The translations under genes were made by a program, and so were the position numbers. A stretch of 64,000 nucleotides of DNA from Symbiodinium natans (Eukaryota > Sar > Dinophyceae > Suessiales > Symbiodiniaceae). Below the pieces are notes generated by a model. The model was not told where the DNA came from. It was given only the letters and a program-made list of their open reading frames with translations, and did not search any database. The stretch is taken from the NCBI GenBank assembly GCA_905221605.1, contig CAJNDS010002669.1, forward strand, positions 214,573 through 278,572, in the 5' to 3' direction. Below, one piece after another: positions 1-8,992 of the stretch. Position 1 is the stretch's first letter; each line of letters opens with the position of its first letter.

Positions 1-460
1 CCAGACAAGTCGGCCACACCGGCCATGGTGACCGAGAGCAAAAGTCTGATCCAGAAAGTTGCAGTACGCACCGCATAAGCTGACATGTGGATGCTCAGGC
101 TGCTCTTCCTGTTGGAAACTGAAACTATTGCATCATGAGCAAGGGGCAAGCATGGGCAAGGGTGGGCGCACCTCCCCATGGCTGGGCTCGCACCAATGTG
201 CGAGCGTGCGCAGACCCGTTGTTACACTTGACGTTGTGTATCAGTTTGCAGGCCTTCCTTTGCAAGACCATGCTGCGCGCTTTGCGATTCCGTATGATCC
301 CCGCTACAAAAGCCCTATCTTGCTACATGCCCTTATCAGCCTAAACCACCTATCTCTATGAGCCCATATAAACCGCCTAAACCCCCAGTCGAGTCGACCT
401 AAAGAGCCTGCATCCTGCAGCTGAAGACGTGGCGAGGCGCCTTTAAAAAAGGAGGGGTTT
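1..460 (+). other. Left edge, no gene recognised
   Basis: Short open frames only; nothing matches a J domain or other family. It is expected to be intronic to, or just upstream of, the DNAJC21-like exons. Confidence 0.3.
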
Positions 461-598
461 GATGGGAGTGAGGTTTAGGGTTTAGGGTTTAGGGTTTAGG
501 GTTTAAACCCTATAGGGTTTAGGGTTTAGGGTTTAGGGTTTAGGGTTTAGGGTTTAGGGTTTAGGGTTTAGGGTTTAGGGTTTATAAGATGGGAGTGA
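461..598. repeat. Interstitial telomere-type tract (TTTAGGG) with flanking direct repeats
   Basis: About 15 units of TTTAGGG, briefly inverted near 498-515 (GGGTTTAAACCCTATAGGG). The tract is bracketed by an 11-bp direct repeat, GATGGGAGTGA, at 461-471 and 588-598, like a target-site duplication or a filled double-strand break. Confidence 0.95.
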
Positions 599-856
599 TA
601 TAGGGTTTCCTTTCGGGCGGTACTGAAGGAATGCTGTGGGTGCTGGGTTTTCTTTACTGGTTGTTGAGGCTATCACAGTAGGCACAGAATAGCATCAATG
701 TGGGTTCTTACACACAGTCTAAGCCCTGAACTCCGAAAATCCAGCCGCTTTGATTGTATTCCCCGATCCCAATAGAACACCAACAACTCGCTTTTGCACG
801 CAAAAAACCAGAAAAAACCATAAGGACAGAAATTTCTGTCCGCTAGGATTGACAGG

Positions 857-935
857 TAAACCCTAAAACCCCAAACCCTAAACCCTAAACCCTAAAACCT
901 AAACCCTAAGCCCTAAACAATAAACAAACCCTAAA
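857..935. repeat. Interstitial telomere-type tract (CCCTAAA), degenerate
   Basis: About ten CCCTAAA units with variants, in the orientation opposite to the tract at 471-583. Lies upstream of the first recognised DNAJC21-like exon. Confidence 0.9.
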
Positions 936-1002
936 CGTCAGGGCGGCCTGTCTGTTCAACGAACATAAGTTTTCCAAGGTGCTGCATTTTGCCGCTCCCA
1001 AG

Positions 1003-2381
1003 GTGGAACCCCAAGGATGCCACAAACAGACAAGTCCGCAGAGCTATGGAGCAGGCGCCTGCCTTGGATCTTGAAAGCCTGCCTTTATTGCTATGTTCGT
1101 ATTCTGTCATATTGGTATCTTCATATGTTCTTGTATTAGTATACAATTGTGTTAGTATACTGTATACTAATATATTGCATATTAGTATAGTACTCTGATT
1201 GTACTACTAGCTTGTATATATATATATATGTAGATATTTGATATTTTTGTGTTGGTATCTTATTATCTCATTTCGTATATTAACACATTGTTGTACCATA
1301 CACTGATTGAAAGCCTCGGGGCCTTGATCAAAAGAGCGCCCGTTTGGGGATCTTGTTTTTCTGGTCAGAAGTGCTCACTATTTGGATCAATCTCCACATA
1401 TGGATCAATGAGTTTTTTGTAGTCCATCAAGTTGAAAGTTCAACAGTCTTTGCCAGTGGCGCCTTCACAGGAAAACAAGAAGGCCCGGCAGGCACAGCAG
1501 CTGCACCTGAATGTGGCGAGGCTTGCGTGCCATTGTGTGCCCACACCTCCAAAGAAAAGGCTGCAAAGAAGGAGTTCAATGCAGAGGTCCGACAGCTGGT
1601 AAAGCCTGCTCCCCGGACAGAAGCACAGATGTACGGCAAAAGCTGATAACCGAGCTCATGTGAGGTTCGTGCAAAAGCGTGATCCCAGATATCAAGCACG
1701 TCAGAAGCAGCAGATGAAGGACTTCGGGAAAACATGTAACATGCCGACGTGATGAGCTAGAGGAAGGCTGAGCTGTCTGGAGGAGAACATGGAGAAGTCT
1801 CAGCGTGAACGGGCAGAAAAAGACCGCAGAAAGGCTGATGAGGACGGGCCAATGGGAGGGTGGTGCACCGTGGAAAGCTCGCTGTAGGAGTCTGTGGGAG
1901 TGATAAAATTCCTAAGGCCAAGGAAAAAGAAGAGCGCAAGGCAGCGGCAAGACAAGCTGAGGAGGCGGAGCCCGGTGTTGTGTGAGCTTACACCTACAGC
2001 TTTTGCAGCATCAAGCGCTCGCTTGGCAGGAGCGATGGGCAGAAGCCAAAGCAAGAAAAGAGGTTCGAACCGACGTCTTCAGCTCCTGGTCCTAAGCTGG
2101 TGAGAGGTGTGCTTTGCGGGAGTTGGGCCCAGCAGGAGCAAAGAGCTCGAGGCGAAGTTGTCAGTGAGGACCGGGTGTTGCTCATGGTGCAGAGAGCGTA
2201 ACTTCTGCTTTGTGGTCCTCTTCGGCGCCAAACCCTCACAAAGCAATATGATCATTTGCCTTACTGCGCAGGACGATGAGGAGGATAGCGAGGACGCTGT
2301 GATCCCATTCAAAATAGGGTTCGACTCCGGGCTCCAACGGGAAATCAGTCTTGGCCACTCGTGTTTTGGCAGGAGGAGCAA
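1003..2381 (+). CDS. DNAJC21: DNAJC21-like exons: post-J helical region
   Basis: Nine or ten small exons (21-55 nt) joined by introns of about 60-100 nt. Splicing 1491 to 1560 and 1603 to 1665 restores the DNAJC21 run from ENKK to RQLV with the same residue count as I remember for the human protein. Donors: GC at 1492, 1604 and 1965; GA at 1720, 1843, 2169 and 2293; GT at 2063. Every acceptor is AG, usually followed by G. The exon at 1917-1964 is Lys/Glu-rich (KEKEERKAAARQAEE) and the next contains ERWAEAKARKE, matching the family's charged helical linker. The exon at 2272-2292 encodes DDEEDSE, the acidic stretch before the first finger. A 9-nt exon at 2373-2381 is only a guess. The first exon starts mid-codon at 1003, after an AG. 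Confidence 0.8.
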
Positions 2382-5300
2382 GCCCGGTGCTGAAAGTACT
2401 GCACGTCGTTGAGTTTTGGAAGGAGCATCAGTGCCCACCCGCAAAGTTTTCCCCAAAGGCTGCGCAATGCTGCAGCGCAAGCCCAAACCCTCCAAGCCCA
2501 ACACCCATGAAAGCAGGTCATGAGGGGTACCACGCACCCGTGGTCCGCAAGACAGTTTCCAACCCTGTCCAGCCCGGTCACCCTCCTCAAACCGTTGAGT
2601 TTTTGTCAAACCTGAGATGCAGATCGAAGCTAAGGTTGAATATTTCTGCGAACCCTGCAGAAAAAGCTTCAAGTCAGAGAAGGCCATCATCTAGTGCTCC
2701 TCAACTAGAGCTACTGCGCTTTGCATGCCTGGCATGCCATCTTGTTTAGGTTTAGGGTTCAGGATTTAGGGTTTAGGGTTTAGGATGAGACAGGGAAGCC
2801 CTGCAGGCTTTTGACCAGCACGCCAAGAGCAAGAAGCACTTGCAGGATCGCTGGGGGTTGGGCCTTGGCTTGCGGGCATGTAGACTTCGCCAGCGCCTGT
2901 CAGGTGGTTGCGAAGCTCCGGAAGGAACTGGACCAGGAGTTGGAGGTTGGGCCACATCTGGCCGTTCATAGAGTCTTATATACACAATTTCAATGGGAGA
3001 ACACGCTAAGAGTCGCACATCGGTAAAGCCGGCGCTTGACCTTGTGAAGCTTGTGAAGCTTTGCAGGAAGAGGCGAGAGCGTCCAAGGCAAGCAAGGAGG
3101 AAGCCACGGAAGTCCCGCACGACCAAGGCTCACGCGTTGCATCGTATCTCTCAGAACTTAAGATGCAGTTTCACAGTTTAGGGTTTAGGGTTAACCCTAA
3201 TCCCTAACCCCTAACCTCCAACCCCTACTGTGACCCCTAACCCCTAACCCTCTAAACCCTAACCCTAAGCCCTAGACCCTGAACCCCTAAACCCGAAACC
3301 CGAAACCCGAAACCCGAAACCCGAAACCCGAAACCCGAAACCCTAAACCCTAAACCCTAAACCCTAAACCCTAAACCCTAAACCCTAAACCCTAAACCCT
3401 AAACCCTAAACCCTAAACCCTAAACCCTAAGACAAGACGTCAGAGCCGCTCCCCAGGAGAGCCCATGCCAGCCGAAGAAAGAAGAGAGGAGCCCGCGGAG
3501 CCCGCGGAGTCGGCGGCATTTGGGGGTTTCCGAAATTGGGGGGTGCCCGTTCTGGGGGACCCTAAACCCTAAACCCTAAACCCTAAACCCTAAACCCTAA
3601 ACCCTAAACCCTAAACCCTAAACCCTAAACCCTAAACCCTAAACCTAAGGGAATCCTACGATTTGGGGACTATATTGGGGGTACTTGATTTCCGTAAACC
3701 CCCATGTCGCCAGGCGCCAGCAAAGCTCCCGGATGAGACTCGAGACATGGACTCGGAGACCAGAGAGGACTTGGGGTTTAGGGTTTAGGGTTTAGGGTTT
3801 AGGGTTTAGGGTTTAGGGTTTAGGGTTTAGGGCCTGTTTAGGGTTTAATTATTAGGGGTTTAGGGTTCAAATTGGCTGAGAGTATCAGCAGATCCTGGGT
3901 TGGAAGTAGGAGGACGCAGGAGACGGCTCTGATCACTGTATGAGGGTTTGCGTAGTTTGCGTTGCATCCAGTCATTGTTTCGGCCGTCATGGCGTCAGGG
4001 TCCCATTTAATATATATGTATATATACACACTGCCACACACATACCTTTCTTTCATGACCAGGTTTGCACGCAAAAAGTCCCCAAAATTCCCACACAGAG
4101 ACCCGATTTCAGAACGATCCCTCCTCCCTTTGTACGCAACATTCACTGTTTCCGGTGGGGGTACTACTTTTGCTTTGAGGAACTTGCACCATCGCAGATC
4201 GCAGGACGATGCCAACAGCGAGAGTGGAAGCGACAGCGAGGACCAGAGACCCATGATCTAGACGTGTTGCAGCAGTGAAGCGTGTACTGTGAGACCATGT
4301 GGGTTGCTTCAGTGACGATAATGTGTTTCGCGAAGAACGGCAACCTGGCAAGCCCGTCGGAACCAGCAGAAGAGTCTGACTCCATCTAAGCCTGTCAGGG
4401 ATGGGCAAATGTATTTGGGTGAAGGCATGGGCGATCACGGGCGTGGTGACTTAGTGGTGGTTGTGTAAGACTGCGCTGGAAGCTTTAGTCACCTGGGCGT
4501 TTATTTGCAACACAATTACACTCCAACGGGTTGATGTTTTGGAGGGCATTCTGATGATCGGACATTTCCTGGCAGTGGCTTTGGTTGCTGCGCACGCCTG
4601 TAAAAGATGTTCGGCAACTTTTTGCCCGCACTCCGGCCGCAAAAGCTTCCTACCTAAGCAATTTGAGCCTGCAAGTTCGAGCACTTTTCGTTCACTTCGA
4701 GCTGGTCTTGGCAGTCGGCCGCTTTAGTTGCGATTGTCATGCATCCTTTCGTCACCCACACATCCATATCAAATGGTTCGCATGTTGTGATTTGAAAACA
4801 TCCGGCTAATGCCGCAGGACTCTCGGTTGCTTGCCGGGTAGAAGAAGCTGCTTTCAGGACAATTTCCTGGCTCGCTTTGCTGCGCAGAAGCAGGGCAGCC
4901 GTGGCGGTTGGGAGCTTGAGTCCGTTTGCAAATTTTGGGATGCAAGGATGCTAATTGTACGATGAAAGCAAACAAAAACAATATCTGTTGGCAGTTGGCA
5001 CCGACAGGCTACCCGCAGCCTTCCAAAGAGAGCGAAAGCGACAAGGTGGCGATGGATAGGATCTGCTGATCTCGGTACATTCGAGGAAAGTCAGCTGGGT
5101 GTTGTCCGGTGTTGTGACCCTGATTTTGTGGCCACAGTCGGCGCGGGTGCTCAGCAGAGTCGCTATGTCATCTGCTTCAGCAGGCAGAAGACAGCCCGGA
5201 CGAGCAGCAAGAAGACATTCGCGGGCGAAGGCGCGCCGAGAGTCGGCGATACCATCAATTATACCAGTATTTCTGTTGTTGTTATTATTATCGTTCTGAT

Positions 5301-8300
5301 TATTGTCAATATTTTTCTGTTATTATGTTTGCACTTAATTGATATACAGAGTAATGGTCATTTCTTATGATTGCTCGGGGTCGGGGCCATGCAGTGGTCG
5401 CCTCAAGGGCACAGAAGAAAGAGCAGCAAATGGCGGCGGCGCTGCAGAAGCTGCAGGCAGAATGCCCCATCTTCGGGGGAAGTCTTCGAGCGCACTCGTT
5501 GACGGCCCCTCACGTTTGTCGGGTTTTGTGCCATGTGCTCCCGGCTGCCTTGTTGCAAGCTTATGTTGACTGGCAATCCTGAACCCCAGACAGAAGCAAC
5601 ACTGAAGAGCCATTGGCGGACCACCCTAAATGACCTCTCAGGAAAGAGAAGCCGAAGCCCGCTTCTCAAGCTTGCCGTGAAAGTGTGGGGCTTCGCACCA
5701 AGGGTGGAACGGCGCATCATGCTTTCCAGCCTGCGATCTTGAGGTTTGAAATTGCTGGCCGCAGCGTTTCGTCCAAGATGGGGCTCAATGTCAGCCTTAG
5801 TTGAGGGTCAGGGCCTGGATCATGCCAATTGCCGACATCGACTACCGGGAGTACTTCACTGCTGAGAAGATCGCTGACTTGAAGGAGTCGTTTGATAGCT
5901 TCGATGTTTCTGGAGATGGGCGGATCGGAGCCGATGAGCTGTATGGCATGTTTAAGAAGCTGGGCACGAATTTGACTCGCTCGCAGATTCGAGAAGTCAT
6001 GCGTGAGGTCGATGCAGACGGGAGTGGCGAAATCGAGTTCGAGGAACTGTGTATACTGGAAATCAAGATGGCGCGCTCCCGTCCGCGAGCGGATCTTATC
6101 GACTACCAGGACTATCTCGACTGCAAAACCGTCCAGAAATTGGAAGAGGCTTTCGACCGATTGGACGTGGACGCGCGGGGGTTTGTATCGGTCTTTGAGA
6201 TGAAGGGCTTGTTAGAGGCACAGGGCTGCAAGTCGACGGAAGATGAAATCGACGAAATTTTGGGTGAGTTGAACAGCCAGGGAGAGTTGGACTTCAGCAG
6301 CTTTGCGGCAGCCTGGGCCATTGCCAACCAACATCGGAAGCACATCAACTACCGTGAGTTCTTAGACAAAGACGAGGTCGAAGAGCTGAAGTCCCTTTTC
6401 GAGGAGGGTACTCTCCCAGGCCAGGGCTTCATGGCGATCTCGGAGCTGGATCACATCTTCCGGAAGATGGGGTACCCCATGAAGACCAAGCAGCTTCGGG
6501 GCTTGCTTCGGGACTTCGACAGCGACTCCTCCGGGGAGATTGACTTCGAGGAGTTTTGTGTCATGATGCTGCGGCTCAAGTGTGCCAAGCAGGTTCGGTC
6601 GATCAGCCCGGAGACGCACGACTGCCGGACCCTTTGGCTGGAAGAGGGCTTTACGGCCATGGAGCTGCAAAAGTCCGGGTACAGCATCGCGCACATGAAG
6701 GCCGCAGGCATCTCCGTCCGCCAGATCCTGGCCGAGGCGGAGGTCACCGCCCTGGAGATGCGCCGCTGCGGCTTCTCGGCGCAGGAGCTGCGCAAGGCGG
6801 GCATGGGGGCCAGCGAGCTCCGGGCCGCCGGCTTCTCCCTGGCCGAGCTAAGGCTTGCTGGCTTCTCCCATGCCGTCCTTCAGACGGCCAACAAGACCCT
6901 GCGCTCCTACCTGACGAAGGGAAACCTGACAGTGCTGCCGCAGCAAAATCCCAAGTTCGACCCCAAGAGGAAGAAGCACACGCCTTTCATGAAACTCTGG
7001 TGGGCACCCAAGACCTCAGATGATCCCAAACCAGTCACTCCACGCATCCGAGAGCACACCGACTACCGACCCAAGTCAAAGTCTTCTCGCCCGGCTACCA
7101 CAGGCTCAGCAGAGGTGGGCAGGTTTGAAGCACCCAAAGGCTTCCATGATGGAGCAAGACAAATGGGAAGTTATTCAGGCTACCGGGCGAGCCGCATGAT
7201 GCCAGGTGGGGGACGACCCTTTACGGCAGCTTAAGAAGAGCAGCAAGAGGATTCTACAGAATTCCACTCTCCATTGCCAGCTTGAACAGGCTGGTCTTGT
7301 AGGCATAGACTATGGCAGACTGGCAGGGGGCTTTTGCGAAGCAATGGCCTCAAGCTGGCTCCTAACATCTCGTGTTCCCCAAAAGAGTCTCACAACTCCG
7401 TCAATTCAACGGGTCTCACGGGCGTCGTGCAGACGCTTCTTCGCAGAAGGACATCGACATTGTCTGCAACGATGCAGTATGTAAAAGCCTCATCTTGAGC
7501 AACGCGAATCCAATCTGATTCGCCTGGCACATCCTGGCACACACACGCACACACGTCCCGCACACAGCGCAAGGTTGGCCATGCCCACGAGCCTGCTTCA
7601 ATCAAGTTGCATAGGACATGTGGCCAATGAGGCTTTCCTGGGAACTGCCTCACCTGCACCATCAGCCGGGAATAGAACCCAAACCCGCAATCCCAAGCCA
7701 AGAGATACTTACACCCTAAACCCGAAGCTACTTCTGCCAGAGTTGGGCCCAGCGTCCCCCTGCTCCAGGCCGAGGTCGGCGGGGGCAAGCCACGCAAGAA
7801 GGAGGCATAGCATGAGAGACAACCAGTTAGTACTGTAATACAGGCGACTTTCCGGTGTGAGCAATTTGAGGTTGGCCTAGCTCCTTCGGGTTTGCGGTTT
7901 CTGGCGTTGAGGGGGTTATCATCAGCTCTGCTCAGCAGAATGAGCTTGCTTCTCCTCATGCGAACTGGTGGAGCATGGTGATACCCAGATCCGCTCGATG
8001 TCAGCAGTCGGGGCTCGGAGACTCCATGAGGTTCATGGTGATGCTAAAGACAGCCCTTCGCCTTTCGTTGTCTGCGGTGTGTCTGCCTTGTTTCATTGCA
8101 ATCCCCGGGTTGTTCATTTGTTCATCCCTTTGCAGTCACAGGTCGCCGAGCTCTCTGCCAAGGATGGGCCTATTCCCGAGGTGCGCTTTATCTCGAAAAC
8201 GCTCGGACAGGGCTTTGTTCTGACAGTCGCTCGGCTAACCGGTAGGCAGGCGTCGGCGAGGCGACGGAATCAACAGCGAGAATTGCCGAACACACAGGCT

Positions 8301-8992
8301 CTAGTTCAGCCGAGTTCCTAGTCCACGGACTGATTAAATAACTTCTTGGAAGCTAGATGGTCACAAAACAACACGAGCCCTCTACTAGCTTGTTCACTTC
8401 TCGTGCTGTCTCTCACATACAGGGAATATACGACTAAGTGTTTTTTTCAACGAAGATGTGCCGCCAGGGCAACGTCTGCGGCGTCTGCGGCGAGGCGACC
8501 CTGGGGTGATGTTGAAACCATCGGGCTGCAAGGCAGTGGAAGGTCTTCGAAGGCAGGGATGTTGGGATGGGATTGGGAGGTTCATGGTTTGCTCAGGAAC
8601 AGACGAAGTAGCTCTACCGGGTACCTACTTTGTTGATGCTGTGTCTTTGATCTTTTTGAGGGTGGCATTCTGGGCATCTGCTGGACCTCTTGCCTCGCTT
8701 TCGATGCACTCTAGCCTGGCTTCAGGATTTTGGCAGCCGATCAGCCATGTTCAAGCACATCAAGGCGGCGACAGACCACCCCAAAAGTAACGCTTTCATT
8801 TCGGTTGCCTGTCGGGTGTCGCTCCTCCTTGAGGCAACAGGCCACGCCATGCTCAAGCCTCTTGTGGCGGAAGAGCCCGCCAAGGGCAAGAAGAAGCGGA
8901 GGCATCCGCTTGGAGCTAAGTTAAATTTGAGGCGATGCTCCGGCATTTACGTGCGGTGCAGAGGCTCTAGACAACAAGCTACAAAGATTTGA
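1003..8992 (+). CDS. DNAJC21: DNAJC21/Jjj1-like J-protein, many exons, 5' end missing
   Basis: Homologue of DNAJC21 (yeast Jjj1), a cytosolic Hsp70 co-chaperone that helps recycle export factors from pre-60S ribosomes (family knowledge). Visible in order: the helical segment after the J domain (RRAMEQ, ENKKARQ, EVRQLVKF, QKRDPRYQ), a Lys/Glu-rich helical tract, an acidic stretch, a first C2H2 finger, Ser/Glu-rich exons, then a second C2H2 finger and a basic tail ending at a TGA at 8990-8992. The J domain with its HPD motif was not found and should lie left of the window. Best-supported exons: 1003-1054, 1471-1491, 1560-1603, 1665-1719, 1795-1842, 1917-1964, 2030-2062, 2136-2168, 2272-2292, 2623-2682, 2807-2845, 2904-2945, 3067-3127, 3457-3512, 3714-3767, 4205-4240, 8456-8494, 8726-8764, 8834-8992. 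Most introns start GC or GA and end AG. An EF-hand gene sits within its span. That the two fingers belong to one transcript is inferred from family architecture. Confidence 0.82.
2623..2945 (+). CDS. DNAJC21: DNAJC21-like exons: first C2H2 finger
   Basis: Three exons. 2623-2682 encodes EYFCEPCRKSFKSEK. 2807-2845 encodes AFDQHAKSKKHLQ. 2904-2945 encodes VVAKLRKELDQELE. Joining the first two across a GC-AG intron (2683-2806) gives exactly C-x2-C-x12-H-x5-H, the spacing of the DNAJC21/Jjj1 finger, and the third exon supplies the helix that follows it. The first intron contains TTTAGGG repeats; the second (2846-2903) is a 58-nt GA-AG intron. The finger spacing is an independent check on both splice sites. 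Confidence 0.87.
2746..2785. repeat. Short TTTAGGG tract inside an intron
   Basis: About five TTTAGGG-like units inside the GC-AG intron 2683-2806 that splits the first finger of the DNAJC21-like gene. Confidence 0.9.
3067..5045 (+). CDS. DNAJC21: DNAJC21-like exons: acidic/Ser-rich linker
   Basis: Small exons with compatible phases: 3067-3127 (EEARASK then ASKEEATEVPHDQ), 3457-3512 (PAEERREEPAEPAES), 3714-3767 (KLPDETRDMDSETRE), 4205-4240 (DDANSESGSDSE) and, less surely, 5019-5045 (PSKESESDK). The composition fits the low-complexity linker between the two fingers in this family, which is not conserved in sequence, so identity rests on position, phase and splice signals. Three of the introns between them hold telomere-type repeats, and 3513-3713 is nearly all an inverted-repeat element. 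Confidence 0.62.
3176..3430. repeat. Telomere-type tract with inverted junction and CCCGAAA block
   Basis: Two TTTAGGG units, then GGGTTAACCC, then a long CCCTAAA array on the same strand: G-rich followed by C-rich, the orientation of an end-to-end telomere junction. Degenerate CCCTAA/CCCCTAA units come first, then a homogeneous block of about seven CCCGAAA units (about 3293-3341), then clean CCCTAAA units. It fills most of the intron 3128-3456. Confidence 0.93.
3521..3704. mobile_element. Inverted-repeat element forming most of an intron (introner-like)
   Basis: The left arm starts TGGGGGTTTCCGAAATT. The right arm, reverse-complemented, starts TGGGGGTTTACGGAAAT. Both arms continue with runs of G. 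The loop is a CCCTAAA tract. The element spans all but about 17 nt of the GC-AG intron 3513-3713, whose flanking exons are both in phase 0. No coding capacity, so non-autonomous. Confidence 0.75.
3560..3646. repeat. CCCTAAA tract in the loop of an inverted-repeat element
   Basis: About twelve CCCTAAA units between the arms of the element at 3521-3704, within the intron 3513-3713. Confidence 0.93.
3773..3871. repeat. TTTAGGG tract next to a splice donor
   Basis: About eight to ten TTTAGGG units beginning about five bases after the inferred GA donor at 3768 of the DNAJC21-like gene; degenerate beyond 3840. Confidence 0.92.
4241..5018. other. Long intron of the DNAJC21-like gene, no other gene seen
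   Basis: Begins at a GA donor after DDANSESGSDSE. A frame near 4590-4730 is open on the plus strand, but nothing in it is recognisable. Confidence 0.4.
5184..5700 (+). CDS. Possible further DNAJC21-like exons
   Basis: Three exon-like segments after AG: from 5184 (AEDSPDEQQED), from about 5415 (KKEQQMAAALQKLQAE) and from 5642 (EREAEARFS). The first two have the acidic and Lys/Gln-rich character expected of the DNAJC21 linker. Ends are not fixed and no conserved motif is present. The stretch is otherwise the immediate upstream flank of the EF-hand gene, so part of it may be that gene's promoter or 5' UTR. Confidence 0.3.
5759..5777 (+). other. Possible degenerate spliced-leader relic
   Basis: The 19 bases before the EF-hand ORF read CCGCAGCGTTTCGTCCAAG. 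With gaps they match about 14 positions of the 22-nt dinoflagellate spliced leader as I remember it, including the start CCG-AGC, a TTT and the final CAAG. A relic here would fit retroposition of a trans-spliced mRNA. The match is weak and could be chance. Confidence 0.2.
5822..7234 (+). CDS. Intronless EF-hand protein with decapeptide repeats (470 aa)
   Basis: Predicted calcium-binding protein. The ATG at 5822 (MPIADIDYREYF) is chosen over upstream non-ATG codons because it immediately precedes the first module. Three modules of about 83 residues each open with a related motif (IDYREYF, IDYQDYL, INYREFL) and carry an EF-hand pair. Loops at residues 28-39 (DVSGDGRIGADE), 64-75 (DADGSGEIEFEE) and 233-244 (DSDSSGEIDFEE) have canonical ligands. 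The loop at 115-126 and the remaining two positions are degenerate, so perhaps three of six sites bind calcium. About residues 278-365 hold eight roughly ten-residue repeats of the form AGFSAxELRx. The tail is Lys/Pro/Ser/Gly-rich with no membrane segment. Partner and pathway are unknown. The absence of introns contrasts with the host gene around it and suggests retroposition (inference). Confidence 0.93.
   Translation: MPIADIDYREYFTAEKIADLKESFDSFDVSGDGRIGADELYGMFKKLGTNLTRSQIREVMREVDADGSGEIEFEELCILEIKMARSRPRADLIDYQDYLDCKTVQKLEEAFDRLDVDARGFVSVFEMKGLLEAQGCKSTEDEIDEILGELNSQGELDFSSFAAAWAIANQHRKHINYREFLDKDEVEELKSLFEEGTLPGQGFMAISELDHIFRKMGYPMKTKQLRGLLRDFDSDSSGEIDFEEFCVMMLRLKCAKQVRSISPETHDCRTLWLEEGFTAMELQKSGYSIAHMKAAGISVRQILAEAEVTALEMRRCGFSAQELRKAGMGASELRAAGFSLAELRLAGFSHAVLQTANKTLRSYLTKGNLTVLPQQNPKFDPKRKKHTPFMKLWWAPKTSDDPKPVTPRIREHTDYRPKSKSSRPATTGSAEVGRFEAPKGFHDGARQMGSYSGYRASRMMPGGGRPFTAA
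7235..7768. other. EF-hand gene 3' flank, no gene seen
   Basis: No exon is recognisable. Holds a short (CA)n-like patch near 7535-7560. If the nested arrangement is right, this is the 3' UTR of the EF-hand gene plus host intron. Confidence 0.4.
7769..8162 (+). CDS. Possible DNAJC21-like exons downstream of the EF-hand gene
   Basis: Two phase-0 segments: 7769-7801 (AEVGGGKPRKK), preceded by CTCCAG and followed by a GA donor, and 8142-8162 (VAELSAK), preceded by CACAG and followed by a GA donor. Basic Lys-rich residues before the last finger fit the family. Support is splice context and phase only. Confidence 0.35.
8456..8992 (+). CDS. DNAJC21: DNAJC21-like terminal exons: second C2H2 finger and basic tail
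   Basis: Exon 8456-8494 encodes QGNVCGVCGE, 8726-8764 encodes DFGSRSAMFKHIK, and the last, from 8834, encodes ATGHAMLKPL followed by a basic run (AKGKKKRR). Splicing 8494 to 8726 (GC-AG) and 8764 to 8834 (GC-AG, 69 nt) yields C-x2-C-x12-H-x5-H, the same spacing as the first finger, with the SRxxxFxHIKxTGHA signature of the DNAJC21 C-terminal finger. The open frame runs on to TGA at 8990-8992; the final residues are not conserved, so a last intron cannot be excluded. Confidence 0.87.

Noticed and set aside
471-583. Telomeric tract considered as a true chromosome end
   Set aside because: Non-telomeric sequence flanks both sides, with a direct repeat, and many similar tracts occur inside the window.
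3176-3430. Regular short repeats considered as a CRISPR array
   Set aside because: Uninterrupted 7-bp telomeric units without spacers, in a eukaryotic context.
6556-7023. A 155-codon frame overlapping the EF-hand gene
   Set aside because: Shadow of the EF-hand ORF in another frame; Gly/Pro/Arg-rich with no domain.
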